A program made the translations under genes and the position numbers. From Curvibacter sp. (GTDB taxonomy: Bacteria; Pseudomonadota; Gammaproteobacteria; Burkholderiales; Burkholderiaceae_C): a DNA stretch of 54,805 nt. The stretch covers positions 1 through 54,805 of the forward strand of contig REAW01000036.1 of NCBI GenBank assembly GCA_004293725.1. Reading direction: 5' to 3'. Shown piece by piece: positions 8,251-17,116 of the stretch (position 1 is its first letter; the number at the start of each line of letters is the position of its first letter). The notes below the pieces were generated by a model. The model saw only the letters and a program-made list of their open reading frames with translations. It made no database searches and had not been told where the DNA came from.

Positions 8251-8282
8251 TGGCTATGCGGGTATTCTTTTTGGTTATATGG
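8251..8282 (-). promoter_or_regulatory. Candidate CysB-type activator region upstream of the sulfur operon
   Basis: The AT-rich stretch 8221-8285 is the only long AT-rich segment near the operon start. On the minus strand it reads ATATAACCAAAAAGAATA followed by a partly repeated ATAGCCAAAAAATT. Repeated half-sites of this kind upstream of cys genes suggest binding by the LysR-type sulfur regulator CysB. This is pattern recognition only; no promoter was defined. Confidence 0.35.
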
Positions 8283-8487
8283 GCTTCTGGTGCGGGGGCT
8301 GAGGTCGCTCTCAATTCAACATATTCTTGGCCCGTGTTGACATGCAAAGGCAACGACGCAGCCTAGGACCCATCAACTCTTCGTATGTTCAATGCATGGG
8401 TGAGTGAACCTCAGGCTTTACTTGCCTCCCGTCACCAAGCGGACAGCCGCCGCTAGCCAGCACCCGGCATTGCAGGAAAATAGTCGC

Positions 8488-10335
8488 ATGACGCTACGCA
8501 CCACCCTCGACTTCCTGCTCCACGACTGGCTTGATACCACGGCGCTTACTGCGCGTTCGCGCTTTGCAGACCACAACCGCGAGACCTTTGATGCGGTGCT
8601 GGACACCTGCGAGCGGATTGCGCGTGAGAAGTACGCACCCTTCAACCGCCTGGCCGATGTGGAAGAGCCACGCACCGTGACCGAACCCGACGGCAGCTTG
8701 CGTGTGGTGCTGCCGCAGGCCACGCACGATGCGCAAAAGGCCTATGCCGAGTCCGGCATGTTGTCGGCCGCGCAAGACTACGAGATGGGCGGCATGCAGT
8801 TGCCCTACAGCGTGGAGGCGGCGGCCAATGCGTTTTTTGCCTGCGCCTCGGTCAGCATTGGCACCGGCATGTTGACCACCGGCAATGCCAACTTGTTGAT
8901 GACGCATGGCACGGCGCTACAAAAAGAAGTGTTTGCCAAAAACGAGTTCTCCGGCCGCTGGTCGGGCACCATGTGCCTGAGCGAGCCGCAGGCGGGCTCA
9001 AGCCTGTCGGACGTTGCAACCCGGGCCGTGCCTGATGGTGTGGACTTTGCCAGCGATCCACTGGGCGCACGCTACCGGCTCAAGGGCAACAAGATGTGGA
9101 TTTCGTCGGGCGAGCACGAGATCAACGAGAACATCATCCACCTGGTGTTGGCCAAAATTCCAGATGAAAACGGCAAGCTGGTACCTGGTACCCGCGGTAT
9201 TTCGCTGTTTATCGTGCCCAAGAAAATGGTCAACACACAGGGCGAGCTAACCGGTGTGCGCAACGATGTGGCGCTGGCCGGTCTGAACCACAAGCTGGGC
9301 TGGCGCGGTACCACCAACACACTGCTGAACTTTGGCGAAGGCCAATTTCCGGTGGATGGCCAAGCCGGCGCCGTGGGCTACCTGGTGGGGCAACCGGGCA
9401 AAGGCTTGGCCTGCATGTTCCACATGATGAACGAGGCCCGCATTGGTGTGGGTATTGCAGCCACCATGCTGGGCATGGCTGGCTACTACGCGGCGCTGGA
9501 TTACGCCAAGAACCGCCCGCAAGGTAGACCCATTACTGGTGCCGGCAAGGACGCCGCCGCGCCGCAGACCCGCATCATCGAACACGCCGACGTCAAGCGC
9601 ATGCTGCTGGCGCAAAAGTCGTACTGCGAAGGCGCGCTTGCGTTGGAGCTCTACTGTGCGCGCCTGGTGGACGAACACCACACGGCGGGTGGTGCGCAGG
9701 CGGAAGAGGCGCGCCTGCTGCTGGAGGTACTGACGCCCATTGCCAAAAGCTGGCCCAGTGAATGGTGCCTGGAGGCCAACAGCCTGGCGATACAGGTGCA
9801 CGGCGGCTACGGCTACACACGCGACTTTCCGGTAGAGCAGTATTGGCGCGACAACCGACTCAACATGATCCACGAAGGCACCCACGGCATTCAGGGCATG
9901 GACCTGCTGGGCCGCAAGGTGCTGATGGAAGAAGGTAAAGGCCTTACCCTGTTGAGCCACCGTGTGATGGCCACCGTGCACCGCTGCAGCGGCATTCCCG
10001 CGCTGGCTCCCCATGCCAAAGCGCTGGGCAAAGCCCTGCAAGACGTGGGCGTTGCCACGCAGCAGGCATGGTCTACCGGCATACCTGCCGAAGCGCTGGC
10101 CAACGCGGTGCCCTACCTGCAGGCCTTTGGTCACACGGTGTTGGCGTGGATCTGGCTGGATGTGGCCGCCTGCGCGCTGGACAACGACCCGAAACAAGAG
10201 CAACTCAGCACCCAGGGACACGTGGGCGCGGCGCAATTCTTCTTCCATTACGAGCTGCCAAAAATCGGCGCCTGGCTGGGTGTGGTGCAATCACGTGATC
10301 TGACCTGTGCATCATTTCCCGAAGGAGCTTTCTGA
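8488..10335 (+). CDS. Acyl-CoA dehydrogenase with C-terminal extension (FadE-like)
   Basis: A 615-residue flavoprotein dehydrogenase for acyl-CoA thioesters. It has an N-terminal helical domain, a central beta domain with MCLSEPQAGSSLSDV and KMWISSGEHE, a C-terminal FAD domain with QVHGGYGYTRDFPVEQYWRD and the NMIHEGTHGIQGMDLLGRKV stretch, and the extra C-terminal helical domain found in the long bacterial class. The ATG at 8488 has AGGA upstream and matches the family start; an upstream ATG at 8404 would add 28 atypical residues. Its stop overlaps the next gene (TGATG). Substrate chain length cannot be read from sequence. Confidence 0.93.
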   Translation: MTLRTTLDFLLHDWLDTTALTARSRFADHNRETFDAVLDTCERIAREKYAPFNRLADVEEPRTVTEPDGSLRVVLPQATHDAQKAYAESGMLSAAQDYEMGGMQLPYSVEAAANAFFACASVSIGTGMLTTGNANLLMTHGTALQKEVFAKNEFSGRWSGTMCLSEPQAGSSLSDVATRAVPDGVDFASDPLGARYRLKGNKMWISSGEHEINENIIHLVLAKIPDENGKLVPGTRGISLFIVPKKMVNTQGELTGVRNDVALAGLNHKLGWRGTTNTLLNFGEGQFPVDGQAGAVGYLVGQPGKGLACMFHMMNEARIGVGIAATMLGMAGYYAALDYAKNRPQGRPITGAGKDAAAPQTRIIEHADVKRMLLAQKSYCEGALALELYCARLVDEHHTAGGAQAEEARLLLEVLTPIAKSWPSEWCLEANSLAIQVHGGYGYTRDFPVEQYWRDNRLNMIHEGTHGIQGMDLLGRKVLMEEGKGLTLLSHRVMATVHRCSGIPALAPHAKALGKALQDVGVATQQAWSTGIPAEALANAVPYLQAFGHTVLAWIWLDVAACALDNDPKQEQLSTQGHVGAAQFFFHYELPKIGAWLGVVQSRDLTCASFPEGAF

Positions 10336-10562
10336 TGGCCTTTTTTAAAAGATACAACGGCACCACCAATGCCCGCTTGGTGCGTGTTGAACGCACGATC
10401 TGGGTGCTGATTTACGGCGGGCTGCTGTCTGTCGTTGTGGGGTCTTTTCTGGAGCAACAAGAAGCCCAGGATGCAAGCCTTTTTTACCAACTCGGCGCTC
10501 TGGCAGTGGGGGCTGGGGTTGTGCTGATTTACGTGCGTTCGCGCATGCGCGAAAAAGACTGA
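10335..10562 (+). CDS. Small two-helix membrane protein
   Basis: A 75-residue protein with two predicted transmembrane helices (about residues 22-40 and 50-67) and a basic C-terminus RSRMREKD. The start codon overlaps the stop of the acyl-CoA dehydrogenase, so it is translationally coupled to it. GGAG lies eight bases upstream of the ATG. I do not recognise the family; it may be specific to this lineage. Confidence 0.7.
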   Translation: MAFFKRYNGTTNARLVRVERTIWVLIYGGLLSVVVGSFLEQQEAQDASLFYQLGALAVGAGVVLIYVRSRMREKD

Positions 10563-10684
10563 GCCTCTCGCTTATCACGCGGGAGACACGGTTGTAATGA
10601 GGGGAAACGCACAATCGTTTATGTTGGGCGGTGCCACTGCGGTGCGGCCCAAATTTTTACTCCATTCCAACAAGGCAGACACAG

Positions 10685-11476
10685 ATGACTCGCACCGTCC
10701 AGAAACTTTTTGATCTCACCGGCAAAACCGCATTGATTACTGGAGGCTCGCGCGGGCTGGGTCTGCAGATGGCCCATGCACTGGGTGAGGCTGGTGCCAA
10801 GATCATGCTCAGCTCGCGCAAGGCGGCGGATTTGGAGGAAGCGGCCGCGGAGTTGCAGGCAGCAGGGATTGACGCCCGCTGGATCGCTGCCGATTGCGCC
10901 AAGGAAAGCGAGATTCATCGCCTGGCGGATGAGACCCTGCACCGTATGGGTGATGTGGACATTCTGATCAACAACGCGGGGGCCTCTTGGGGGGCACCCG
11001 CCGAAGACCACCCGGTAGAGGCCTGGGACAAGGTGATGAACCTGAACGTGCGCGGCTACTTCTTGCTGAGCCAGATCATCGCGAAAAAAAGCATGATCCC
11101 GCGCAAGAGCGGCCGCATCATCAACATCGCCTCCATCGCCGGCCTGGGCGGCAACCCCACGGCCATGAAAACCATTGCCTACAACACCTCCAAGGGCGCA
11201 GTGATCAATTTCACGCGTGCGCTGGCGGCAGAGTGGGGCGCTTATGGCATCAATGTGAACGCCATTTGCCCCGGCTTCTTCAAGACCAAGATGGCTGCCG
11301 TGCTGATTGAAACCTTGGGCGAAGACAAGATGGCTGCCCACGCGCCGCTCAAGCGCATTGGCGACGATGAAGACCTCAAAGGCATCGCCCTGCTATATGC
11401 CTCAGACGCCGGCAAACACATTACTGGCCAGTGGCTGGCAGTGGATGGCGGTGTGAGTGTGGTGACGGGCGGCTGA
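10685..11476 (+). CDS. SDR family NAD(P)-dependent oxidoreductase
   Basis: A 263-residue classical short-chain dehydrogenase/reductase. The cofactor motif TGGSRGLG is near residue 20, NNAGA marks the central strand, and the catalytic Ser-Tyr-Lys are seen in NIASIAG and AYNTSKGA. The C-terminal WLAVDGGVSVVTGG is typical of gluconate 5-dehydrogenase and 3-ketoacyl reductase-like members. The ATG at 10685 follows an AAGG element. A thioesterase starts five bases after its stop. In this fatty-acid-like cluster a 3-hydroxyacyl-CoA oxidoreductase role is plausible but unproven. Confidence 0.9.
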   Translation: MTRTVQKLFDLTGKTALITGGSRGLGLQMAHALGEAGAKIMLSSRKAADLEEAAAELQAAGIDARWIAADCAKESEIHRLADETLHRMGDVDILINNAGASWGAPAEDHPVEAWDKVMNLNVRGYFLLSQIIAKKSMIPRKSGRIINIASIAGLGGNPTAMKTIAYNTSKGAVINFTRALAAEWGAYGINVNAICPGFFKTKMAAVLIETLGEDKMAAHAPLKRIGDDEDLKGIALLYASDAGKHITGQWLAVDGGVSVVTGG

Positions 11477-11481
11477 TCCCG

Positions 11482-11961
11482 ATGGTGCATCCGGTCGATG
11501 GGGGTTTTGGGGTCGAAATTCCCTTTGTCACGCACCTGGGCTTTGCGCTCACGCTGTTTGCCGATGGACGTTCCGAAATCCGCTATGCCCCACGGGCCGA
11601 GCACCTCAATTCGTTTAGCGTCACCCACGGTGGTGCGCTGATGACCCTGCTGGATGTGACCATGGCCACTGCTGCGCGCAGCGTGGCCCCGGACATGGGC
11701 GTGGTCACCATCGAGATGAAAACCAGTTTCATGCAGCCCGCGCTGCCCAGTACCGACGGGCCGCTGGTAGCCAAGGGCGAACTGATGCACCGCACTGCCA
11801 CCATGGCCTTCACCCAGGCCACGGTGCTGGATGCGGCCGGCAAACCCTGCGCCCACGCCACCGGCACCTTCAAATACGTCAAACGCCTTGCCACGGGCAC
11901 TCGCAGCGTGCAATCACTGAACACTTCTGAGCGAAGTTCCGGTGTGATTTCTACCGACTAG
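11482..11961 (+). CDS. PaaI-type hotdog-fold acyl-CoA thioesterase
   Basis: A 159-residue hotdog protein. The segment HGGALMTLLDVTMATAA is the PaaI-family active-site helix, with the preceding SVTHGG forming the thioester-binding turn. The core MGVVTIEMKTSFMQPA and the C-terminal GTFKYVKR are also typical. It begins five bases after the SDR stop and so belongs to the same operon. The last 20 residues (SVQSLNTSERSSGVISTD) look like a loose tail. It probably hydrolyses an acyl- or aryl-acyl-CoA. Confidence 0.88.
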   Translation: MVHPVDGGFGVEIPFVTHLGFALTLFADGRSEIRYAPRAEHLNSFSVTHGGALMTLLDVTMATAARSVAPDMGVVTIEMKTSFMQPALPSTDGPLVAKGELMHRTATMAFTQATVLDAAGKPCAHATGTFKYVKRLATGTRSVQSLNTSERSSGVISTD

Positions 11962-11967
11962 TTGTCA

Positions 11968-12028
11968 GTCAAATCGAACTCTAGCCCTCGTATTTCCTGC
12001 GCAAGCAGCTATCAAAACAGTAGTATTC
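11968..12028 (-). repeat. Dispersed palindromic repeat, copy 4 (intergenic)
   Basis: The minus strand reads CTACTGTTTTGATAGCTGC, then TTGCGCAGG and GAGGGCTAGAGTT. This is the only clearly intergenic copy in the window, between the thioesterase and the CurA-type reductase, and gives the cleanest view of the stem CTACTGTTTTGATAG. Confidence 0.7.
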
Positions 12029-12040
12029 AAGGAAGCCAGC

Positions 12041-13057
12041 ATGCCGAACAACCGCCAGATTCACCTTGCCAGCCGCCCGGTTGGCGAGGCGCAGGCCAGC
12101 AACTTTGCGCTGGTGAACAGCGAAACCCCGGTCCTCCAAGAAGGCCAAGTACTGGTGCGCCACCACTACCTGAGCCTTGATCCGTACATGCGCGGCCGCA
12201 TGAACGATGCCAAAAGCTATGCCCAGCCCCAGCCACTGGGCCAGACCATGGGTGGCGGCACGGTGGGTGAGGTGGTCGAGTCTCGCCATGGCAAGTTCAA
12301 CGCTGGCGACAAGGTCGTGGGTATGGGGGGCTGGCAAGAGTACAGCGTGGTGGATGCCAACCAGTTGGGCGCCCTGCGCAAGGTCGACACCACCCACGTG
12401 CCATTGAGCCACTACCTGGGCGCAGTGGGTATGCCGGGGGTGACGGCCTGGTATGGCTTGGTCAAAATACTGGCACCTCAAGTGGGCCAGACCATGGTGG
12501 TGAGCGCTGCCACGGGCGCCGTGGGCAGTGCATTTGCGGCGCTCAGCAAGGCGCGCGGTTGCCGCACGGTGGGTATTGCCGGCGGACCCGACAAATGCCA
12601 ATACGCCGTGGCCGAACTTGGCTTTGACGCATGTATTGACTACAAGCTGCACCAGGACGCGGCTTCGCTGTCCCGTGCCATTGCAGAAGCATGCCCGGCT
12701 GGTGTTGACGGCTACTTTGAAAACGTGGGGGGCATGGTGTTGGACGCGGTGCTACCCCGCATGAACGCCTTTGGCCGCATTGCCGTGTGCGGCATGATTG
12801 CGGGATACGACGGTCAGCCACTGCCGTTGGCCTATCCTGCCCTGATTCTTACGCAACGCCTGAAAGTCCAAGGCTTCATTGTCAGCGAACACATGGAAAT
12901 ATGGCCCGAAGCGCTGAAGGAACTGGGGAGCTTGGTGGCCACCGGCCAACTCAAGCCGCGCGAAAGCATTGCGCAAGGCCTCGCCGCAGCGCCAGAAGCG
13001 TTTTTGGGCCTGCTCAAAGGGAAAAATTTTGGCAAGCAACTGGTGAAACTGATCTAG
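12041..13057 (+). CDS. NADP-dependent zinc-free MDR oxidoreductase (CurA/leukotriene B4 dehydrogenase-like)
   Basis: A 338-residue medium-chain reductase of the zinc-independent group that reduces alpha,beta-unsaturated ketones or 2-alkenals. The N-terminal LSLDPYMRGRM is characteristic, and the NADP-binding motif AATGAVGS lies near residue 152. The catalytic-domain markers GMPGVTAWYG and YFENVGG are present. No structural-zinc cysteine cluster is seen. It is flanked by lipid catabolism genes on the same strand, with ten bases to the next gene. Confidence 0.92.
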   Translation: MPNNRQIHLASRPVGEAQASNFALVNSETPVLQEGQVLVRHHYLSLDPYMRGRMNDAKSYAQPQPLGQTMGGGTVGEVVESRHGKFNAGDKVVGMGGWQEYSVVDANQLGALRKVDTTHVPLSHYLGAVGMPGVTAWYGLVKILAPQVGQTMVVSAATGAVGSAFAALSKARGCRTVGIAGGPDKCQYAVAELGFDACIDYKLHQDAASLSRAIAEACPAGVDGYFENVGGMVLDAVLPRMNAFGRIAVCGMIAGYDGQPLPLAYPALILTQRLKVQGFIVSEHMEIWPEALKELGSLVATGQLKPRESIAQGLAAAPEAFLGLLKGKNFGKQLVKLI

Positions 13058-13067
13058 GCGCGCCGCC

Positions 13068-14726
13068 ATGCTCCCAACACAAGCCCTGTACCCACCCACC
13101 CACGAGGTCACCAACCAAGTGGTGCCGCTGGAAAACTACAACGTTTTCACGGGCAATCAGGCTTTGAGGGATGCACTGAAGTTCAACGCCCCCGATTTGG
13201 ACACCACACTTCTGGAGGTGCTGGGCAGCAAACTGGGCAGCGCCGAGTATCAGACCCACGCGCGGCTGGCCAATGTGCATACCCCGGTATTGCACGCCCA
13301 TGACCGCTTTGGCCGGCGTACCGACCAAGTGGAGTTCCACCCCAGTTACCACGCACTGATGTCGCTGGCCACAGAGTCTGGTCTGCATGGCTCGCCGTGG
13401 CTTGATGCCAAGCATGGCCATGTCAAACGCGCGGCGGGCTTTACGCTGTTTACCGAGCTGGAGCCATCCATCCTGTGCCCCATCTCCATGACCTATGCGG
13501 TGATGCCTGCGCTGCATGGCAACCAAGCCATCTTCAAAGAATGGGCACCCGGCTTGACCGCCCGTGCCTATGACCCTGCGCTAACACGGTTCTCGCACAA
13601 GCGCGGGCTGACCATGGGCATGGGTATGACCGAGAAGCAGGGCGGCTCGGATTTGCGTGCCAACACCACCCAGGCTACCGCCGATGGAACCGACGCCTGG
13701 GGCCAACGCTTCACCCTGGTGGGCCACAAGTGGTTTTTTTCGGCGCCCATGTGCGATGCCTTTTTAGTGCTGGCGCAAAGTGCTGCCGGGCTCTCTTGCT
13801 TCTTCATCCCGCGCGTGCTGCCTGGTGGAACGCTCAACACCATTCGCGTGCAGCGACTCAAAGACAAACTGGGCAACAAAGCCAATGCCAGCTCCGAAGT
13901 GGAGTTTCATTACGCCACCGCATGGTTGGTTGGCATAGAGGGCCGTGGTGTGCCGCAGATTCTGGAAATGGGCACCATGACCCGGTTGGACTGCGCTTTA
14001 GGCACCAGCGGCCTGATGCGCCAGGCGTTAGGCATTGCCCTGAACCATGCCGCACAGCGCGAAGCCTTTGGCAAACGCCTGATAGACCAACCGCTGATGC
14101 GCAATGTGCTGGCCGATCTAGCTATAGAAAGTGAAGCTGCGTGCGCTTTATCCATGAGGCTCGCACGCTCTTTTGACCATCAATCAGACGTGCATGAGCA
14201 GCTCATGGGGCGCTTGCTGACTCCGATTGCGAAATTCTGGATTTGCAAGCGCGGCAGTGCGTTTGCCCAAGAGGCCATGGAGTGCTTGGGCGGCAACGGG
14301 TATGTAGAAGCGGGTGGCGAAGGCATCATGGCCCGCATCTACCGCGAAATGCCGCTCAACTCCATCTGGGAAGGTGCAGGCAACATCATGGCGCTGGATC
14401 TGCTGCGCGCCTTGCGCAAAGGTGACGCCGCAGCCGCGCTGGCCCACGAACTGGCGCCTGCCAAAGGCGCGCACCCGGCACTGGACCGACTGGTCGCCGC
14501 GCTGCCCACACGGGTGGAGCACATGGCGACCGAGATCGAGGCACGCCGTCTGGCGCAAGACGTGGCGCTGGCGGTGCAGGCCGCCATTCTGTACCAGAGC
14601 GCTCCCATGGCTGTGTTCAGCGCGTTTTGCGATTCCCGCTTGGGCGGCGACTGGGGCTACTCCTTCGGCACGCTGGGGGCAGCGGTCGACTTTGACACCA
14701 TTCTTGCGCGCGCAATGCCTCGCTAA
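13068..14726 (+). CDS. Acyl-CoA dehydrogenase, AidB-like
   Basis: A 552-residue acyl-CoA dehydrogenase of the AidB branch. The N-terminal VTNQVVPLENYNVFTGNQAL, the central GMGMTEKQGGSDLRANTT and the flavin-domain ECLGGNGYVEAGG match that subfamily. Members bind FAD; E. coli AidB also binds DNA, and others act as isovaleryl-CoA-like dehydrogenases. A dispersed repeat encodes LAIESEAACALSMRLARSF in the C-terminal helical domain (14119-14178), in frame. The ATG at 13068 lies ten bases after the upstream stop. Substrate is unknown. Confidence 0.92.
   Translation: MLPTQALYPPTHEVTNQVVPLENYNVFTGNQALRDALKFNAPDLDTTLLEVLGSKLGSAEYQTHARLANVHTPVLHAHDRFGRRTDQVEFHPSYHALMSLATESGLHGSPWLDAKHGHVKRAAGFTLFTELEPSILCPISMTYAVMPALHGNQAIFKEWAPGLTARAYDPALTRFSHKRGLTMGMGMTEKQGGSDLRANTTQATADGTDAWGQRFTLVGHKWFFSAPMCDAFLVLAQSAAGLSCFFIPRVLPGGTLNTIRVQRLKDKLGNKANASSEVEFHYATAWLVGIEGRGVPQILEMGTMTRLDCALGTSGLMRQALGIALNHAAQREAFGKRLIDQPLMRNVLADLAIESEAACALSMRLARSFDHQSDVHEQLMGRLLTPIAKFWICKRGSAFAQEAMECLGGNGYVEAGGEGIMARIYREMPLNSIWEGAGNIMALDLLRALRKGDAAAALAHELAPAKGAHPALDRLVAALPTRVEHMATEIEARRLAQDVALAVQAAILYQSAPMAVFSAFCDSRLGGDWGYSFGTLGAAVDFDTILARAMPR
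14119..14178 (+). repeat. Dispersed palindromic repeat, copy 5 (inside aidB-like gene)
   Basis: The plus strand has GCTATAGAAAGTGAAGCTGC, then GTGCGCTTTATCCATGAGGCT, with the palindromic 5' stem partly decayed. It is translated in the same frame as copies 1 and 2 (AACALS in place of AASAHS). Confidence 0.55.
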
Positions 14727-14762
14727 GCACCCGTTTTTCCATCCCCTTCATTGGAGACCCGT

Positions 14763-15716
14763 ATGGCCGACCTCATCCTTCACCACTACCCCACATCCCC
14801 TTTCTCAGAGAAAGTGCGCCTGGTGCTGGGGTACAAACAGCTGGCTTGGAAGTCGGTCATCATTCCCGCCATCCTGCCCAAGCCCGATGTAGTGGCCCTG
14901 ACCGGTGGCTACCGCAAGACGCCGTTCCTGCAAATTGGCAACGACGTTTATTGCGACAGTGCGCTGATTTTTGATGTGCTGGAACACATCCAGCCTACGC
15001 CCACGCTATACCCCAAAAGCCACAAAGGCGTGGCCCGCGTACTGGCCCAGTGGGCCGATACCACGCTGTTTTGGGCCGCCATGGCTTACAACCTGAGCCC
15101 CAAGGGCGCAGCCAGCATGTTTGAAGGGGCACCACCCGAAGCTGCCAAGGCCTTTGGCGCCGACCGCACCGCCATGTCCGCCGGCATGACGCGCCTGCGT
15201 CCGGCAGATGCCACTGGCGCCTACAAGAGCTACCTGCGCCGCTTGGCCAATATGCTGGAAGGGCAAGTTTTTTTGCTAGGTAGCGCACCCTGCGTGGCTG
15301 ACTTTGCGGCCTACCATCCGCTGTGGTTCACCGCCAAGCGCGTGCCCATCATGGCCGGCATTCTGAACGCAACACCCGCCGTACTGGCCTGGATGGACCG
15401 CATGGCTGCGATAGGGCAGGGCAGTTTTGAAAAGATATCTGCTACCGAAGCGATAGCTACTTGCGCAGCATCTACGGGCACAGGCGCGCCTTTTGCTGAT
15501 GATGCAGACGCTACCTTTCAAGATGAGCACGGCATCGCGCTGGGCAGCGAGGTGACGATTGCGGCCGAGACCTTTGGGCCGGAACTCACCCCCGGCACAC
15601 TGGTGGCTGCCACACGCACCCGCTTCACGCTGCAGCGTACCGATGCGCGCGCTGGCACCGTGCGCGTGCACTTTCCGCGTATTGGCTATGTCTTGAAAGC
15701 GGCCCAATCCGCATGA
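14763..15716 (+). CDS. Glutathione S-transferase-like protein
   Basis: A 317-residue protein. The N-terminal thioredoxin-like GST domain is LILHHYPTSPFSEKVRLVLGYKQLAWKSV with a cis-proline-like KTPFLQIG, followed by a helical GST C-domain up to about residue 220. After it come a repeat-encoded linker (SATEAIATCAASTGTGAPF, 15439-15496) and a C-terminal segment of about 80 residues (GSEVTIAAETFGPELTPG) not part of a standard GST. The ATG at 14763 has GGAG eight bases upstream. It overlaps the following acetyltransferase by four bases. Confidence 0.88.
   Translation: MADLILHHYPTSPFSEKVRLVLGYKQLAWKSVIIPAILPKPDVVALTGGYRKTPFLQIGNDVYCDSALIFDVLEHIQPTPTLYPKSHKGVARVLAQWADTTLFWAAMAYNLSPKGAASMFEGAPPEAAKAFGADRTAMSAGMTRLRPADATGAYKSYLRRLANMLEGQVFLLGSAPCVADFAAYHPLWFTAKRVPIMAGILNATPAVLAWMDRMAAIGQGSFEKISATEAIATCAASTGTGAPFADDADATFQDEHGIALGSEVTIAAETFGPELTPGTLVAATRTRFTLQRTDARAGTVRVHFPRIGYVLKAAQSA
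15439..15496 (+). repeat. Dispersed palindromic repeat, copy 6 (inside GST-like gene)
   Basis: The plus strand has GCGATAGCTACTTGCGCA followed by ACGGGCACAGGCGC. It encodes IATCAASTGTGA, in the same frame as the other forward copies, in the linker between the GST fold and a C-terminal extension. Confidence 0.65.
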
Positions 15717-16171
15717 ATACCCCCATTACTTGGCAGTGGCTGACCTTTGATGCCCTGAGCCGCACCCAGCTGTACGAACTGCTGCGCCTGCGCAGCGAGG
15801 TATTTGTGGTGGAGCAAAACTGTGTCTTTTTGGATATGGATGGCCTGGACAGCCAGGCGATGCACCTGTTGGGATCCCGGGCGGAAGAACTCGTCGCGTA
15901 TGTGCGCTGCTTCCCCCTTGGCATTGCCTTCGATGAGGCCAGCATTGGCCGCGTGGTCACCCGCCAAAGCGCGCGGGGCGGAGGCCTGGGGCACGTGCTC
16001 ATGGCAGAGGCTATTCGCGCGCTTCAGCAGCAGTGGGGCATGCAGCCCATTCGCATTGGCGCACAGGCGCACCTGCAGAGTTTTTACGAACGCCACGGCT
16101 TCGTCGATGTCGGCAAGCCGTATATGGAAGACGGTATCGACCATATCGAAATGGTCCGCCAGCCCCACTGA
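15713..16171 (+). CDS. GNAT acetyltransferase, ElaA-like
   Basis: A 152-residue protein of the ElaA group of GNAT N-acetyltransferases. The N-terminal LYELLRLRSEVFVVEQNC and the acetyl-CoA-binding loop RGGGLGHVLM (residues about 87-96) are characteristic, as is the C-terminal YERHGFVDVGKPYMEDGIDHIEM. The start overlaps the GST-like gene by four bases (ATGA). The acceptor substrate is unknown. Confidence 0.9.
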   Translation: MNTPITWQWLTFDALSRTQLYELLRLRSEVFVVEQNCVFLDMDGLDSQAMHLLGSRAEELVAYVRCFPLGIAFDEASIGRVVTRQSARGGGLGHVLMAEAIRALQQQWGMQPIRIGAQAHLQSFYERHGFVDVGKPYMEDGIDHIEMVRQPH

Positions 16172-16200
16172 TTGGCAAACAACTATTGAGGAGACAACCC

Positions 16201-17106
16201 GTGATTACTGATTTCAAAGGAAAAACCGCTGTGCTGACCGGTGCTGGCTCAGGCTTTGGCCTGGAGTGCGCGCGCATAGGGGCCAAACTGGGCATGAACT
16301 TGGTGCTGGCCGATGTGCAGCAGGATGCATTGGACAAGGCCGCTGCAGAAATGCAGGCCACGGGTGCGTCCGTACTGGCCATGAAGGTGGATGTGTCCAA
16401 AGCCGAGCAGGTGGAGGCGCTGGGCGCCGCCACGCTGGCCCGCTTTGGCGCGCCCCAGTTTGTGTTCAACAATGCCGGTGTAGGTGCGGGTGGCCTGGTG
16501 TGGGAAAACACCGCCAAAGACTGGGACTGGGTGCTGGGCGTGAACATCATGGGGGTGGCCCATGGGGTACGTGTGTTTACCCCCATGATGCTGGAAGCTG
16601 CTGCAAAAGATCCGGCTTGGAATGGCCATATTGTCAATACCGCCAGCATGGCCGGATTGCTTAATGCCCCCAACATGGGCATCTACAACGTCAGCAAACA
16701 CGCCGTGGTGGCGCTGAGCGAAACGCTCTACCAAGACTTGGCCTTGGTAACGGACCAAATTAGCGCCAGCGTGTTGTGCCCGTTTTTTGTACCCACGGGC
16801 ATCAGCCAGAGCCATCGCAATCGCCCGGATGCCAACGAAGCCCCGGCCCAACCTACACGCAGCCAGCTTATTGGGCAGGCCATGAGCGACAAGGCCGTCG
16901 GTAGTGGCAAGGTGACTGCGGCCGAGGTGGCACAAAAAGTGTTTGATGCCATTGCCGCCAACCAGTTCTACATCTACAGCCACCCCAAGGCCATTGGCTC
17001 GGTGCAAACGCGGCTGGAAGACGTGCTCATGGCCCGCAACCCCACCGATCCCTTTGCCCACAAACCCGAACTGGGTGTTGAGCTCAAGAAAGCACTTCGC
17101 GGCTGA
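16201..17106 (+). CDS. SDR family oxidoreductase
   Basis: A 301-residue classical SDR. The cofactor-binding TGAGSGFGLE is near residue 13, NNAGVG marks strand 4, and the active-site Tyr-Lys pair is in YNVSKHA. The GTG at 16201 is preferred because GAGGAG lies just upstream and the protein then begins ITDFKGKTAVLTGAG as in relatives; the upstream extension overlaps the acetyltransferase. It is the last gene of the plus-strand lipid cluster. The exact hydroxyacyl or alcohol substrate cannot be read from sequence. Confidence 0.9.
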   Translation: MITDFKGKTAVLTGAGSGFGLECARIGAKLGMNLVLADVQQDALDKAAAEMQATGASVLAMKVDVSKAEQVEALGAATLARFGAPQFVFNNAGVGAGGLVWENTAKDWDWVLGVNIMGVAHGVRVFTPMMLEAAAKDPAWNGHIVNTASMAGLLNAPNMGIYNVSKHAVVALSETLYQDLALVTDQISASVLCPFFVPTGISQSHRNRPDANEAPAQPTRSQLIGQAMSDKAVGSGKVTAAEVAQKVFDAIAANQFYIYSHPKAIGSVQTRLEDVLMARNPTDPFAHKPELGVELKKALRG

Positions 17107-17116
17107 TTTGCTTTGT

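Noticed and set aside
9247..10290. A 347-residue open frame antisense to the acyl-CoA dehydrogenase
   Set aside because: Composition artefact opposite a clear coding region, without domain features.
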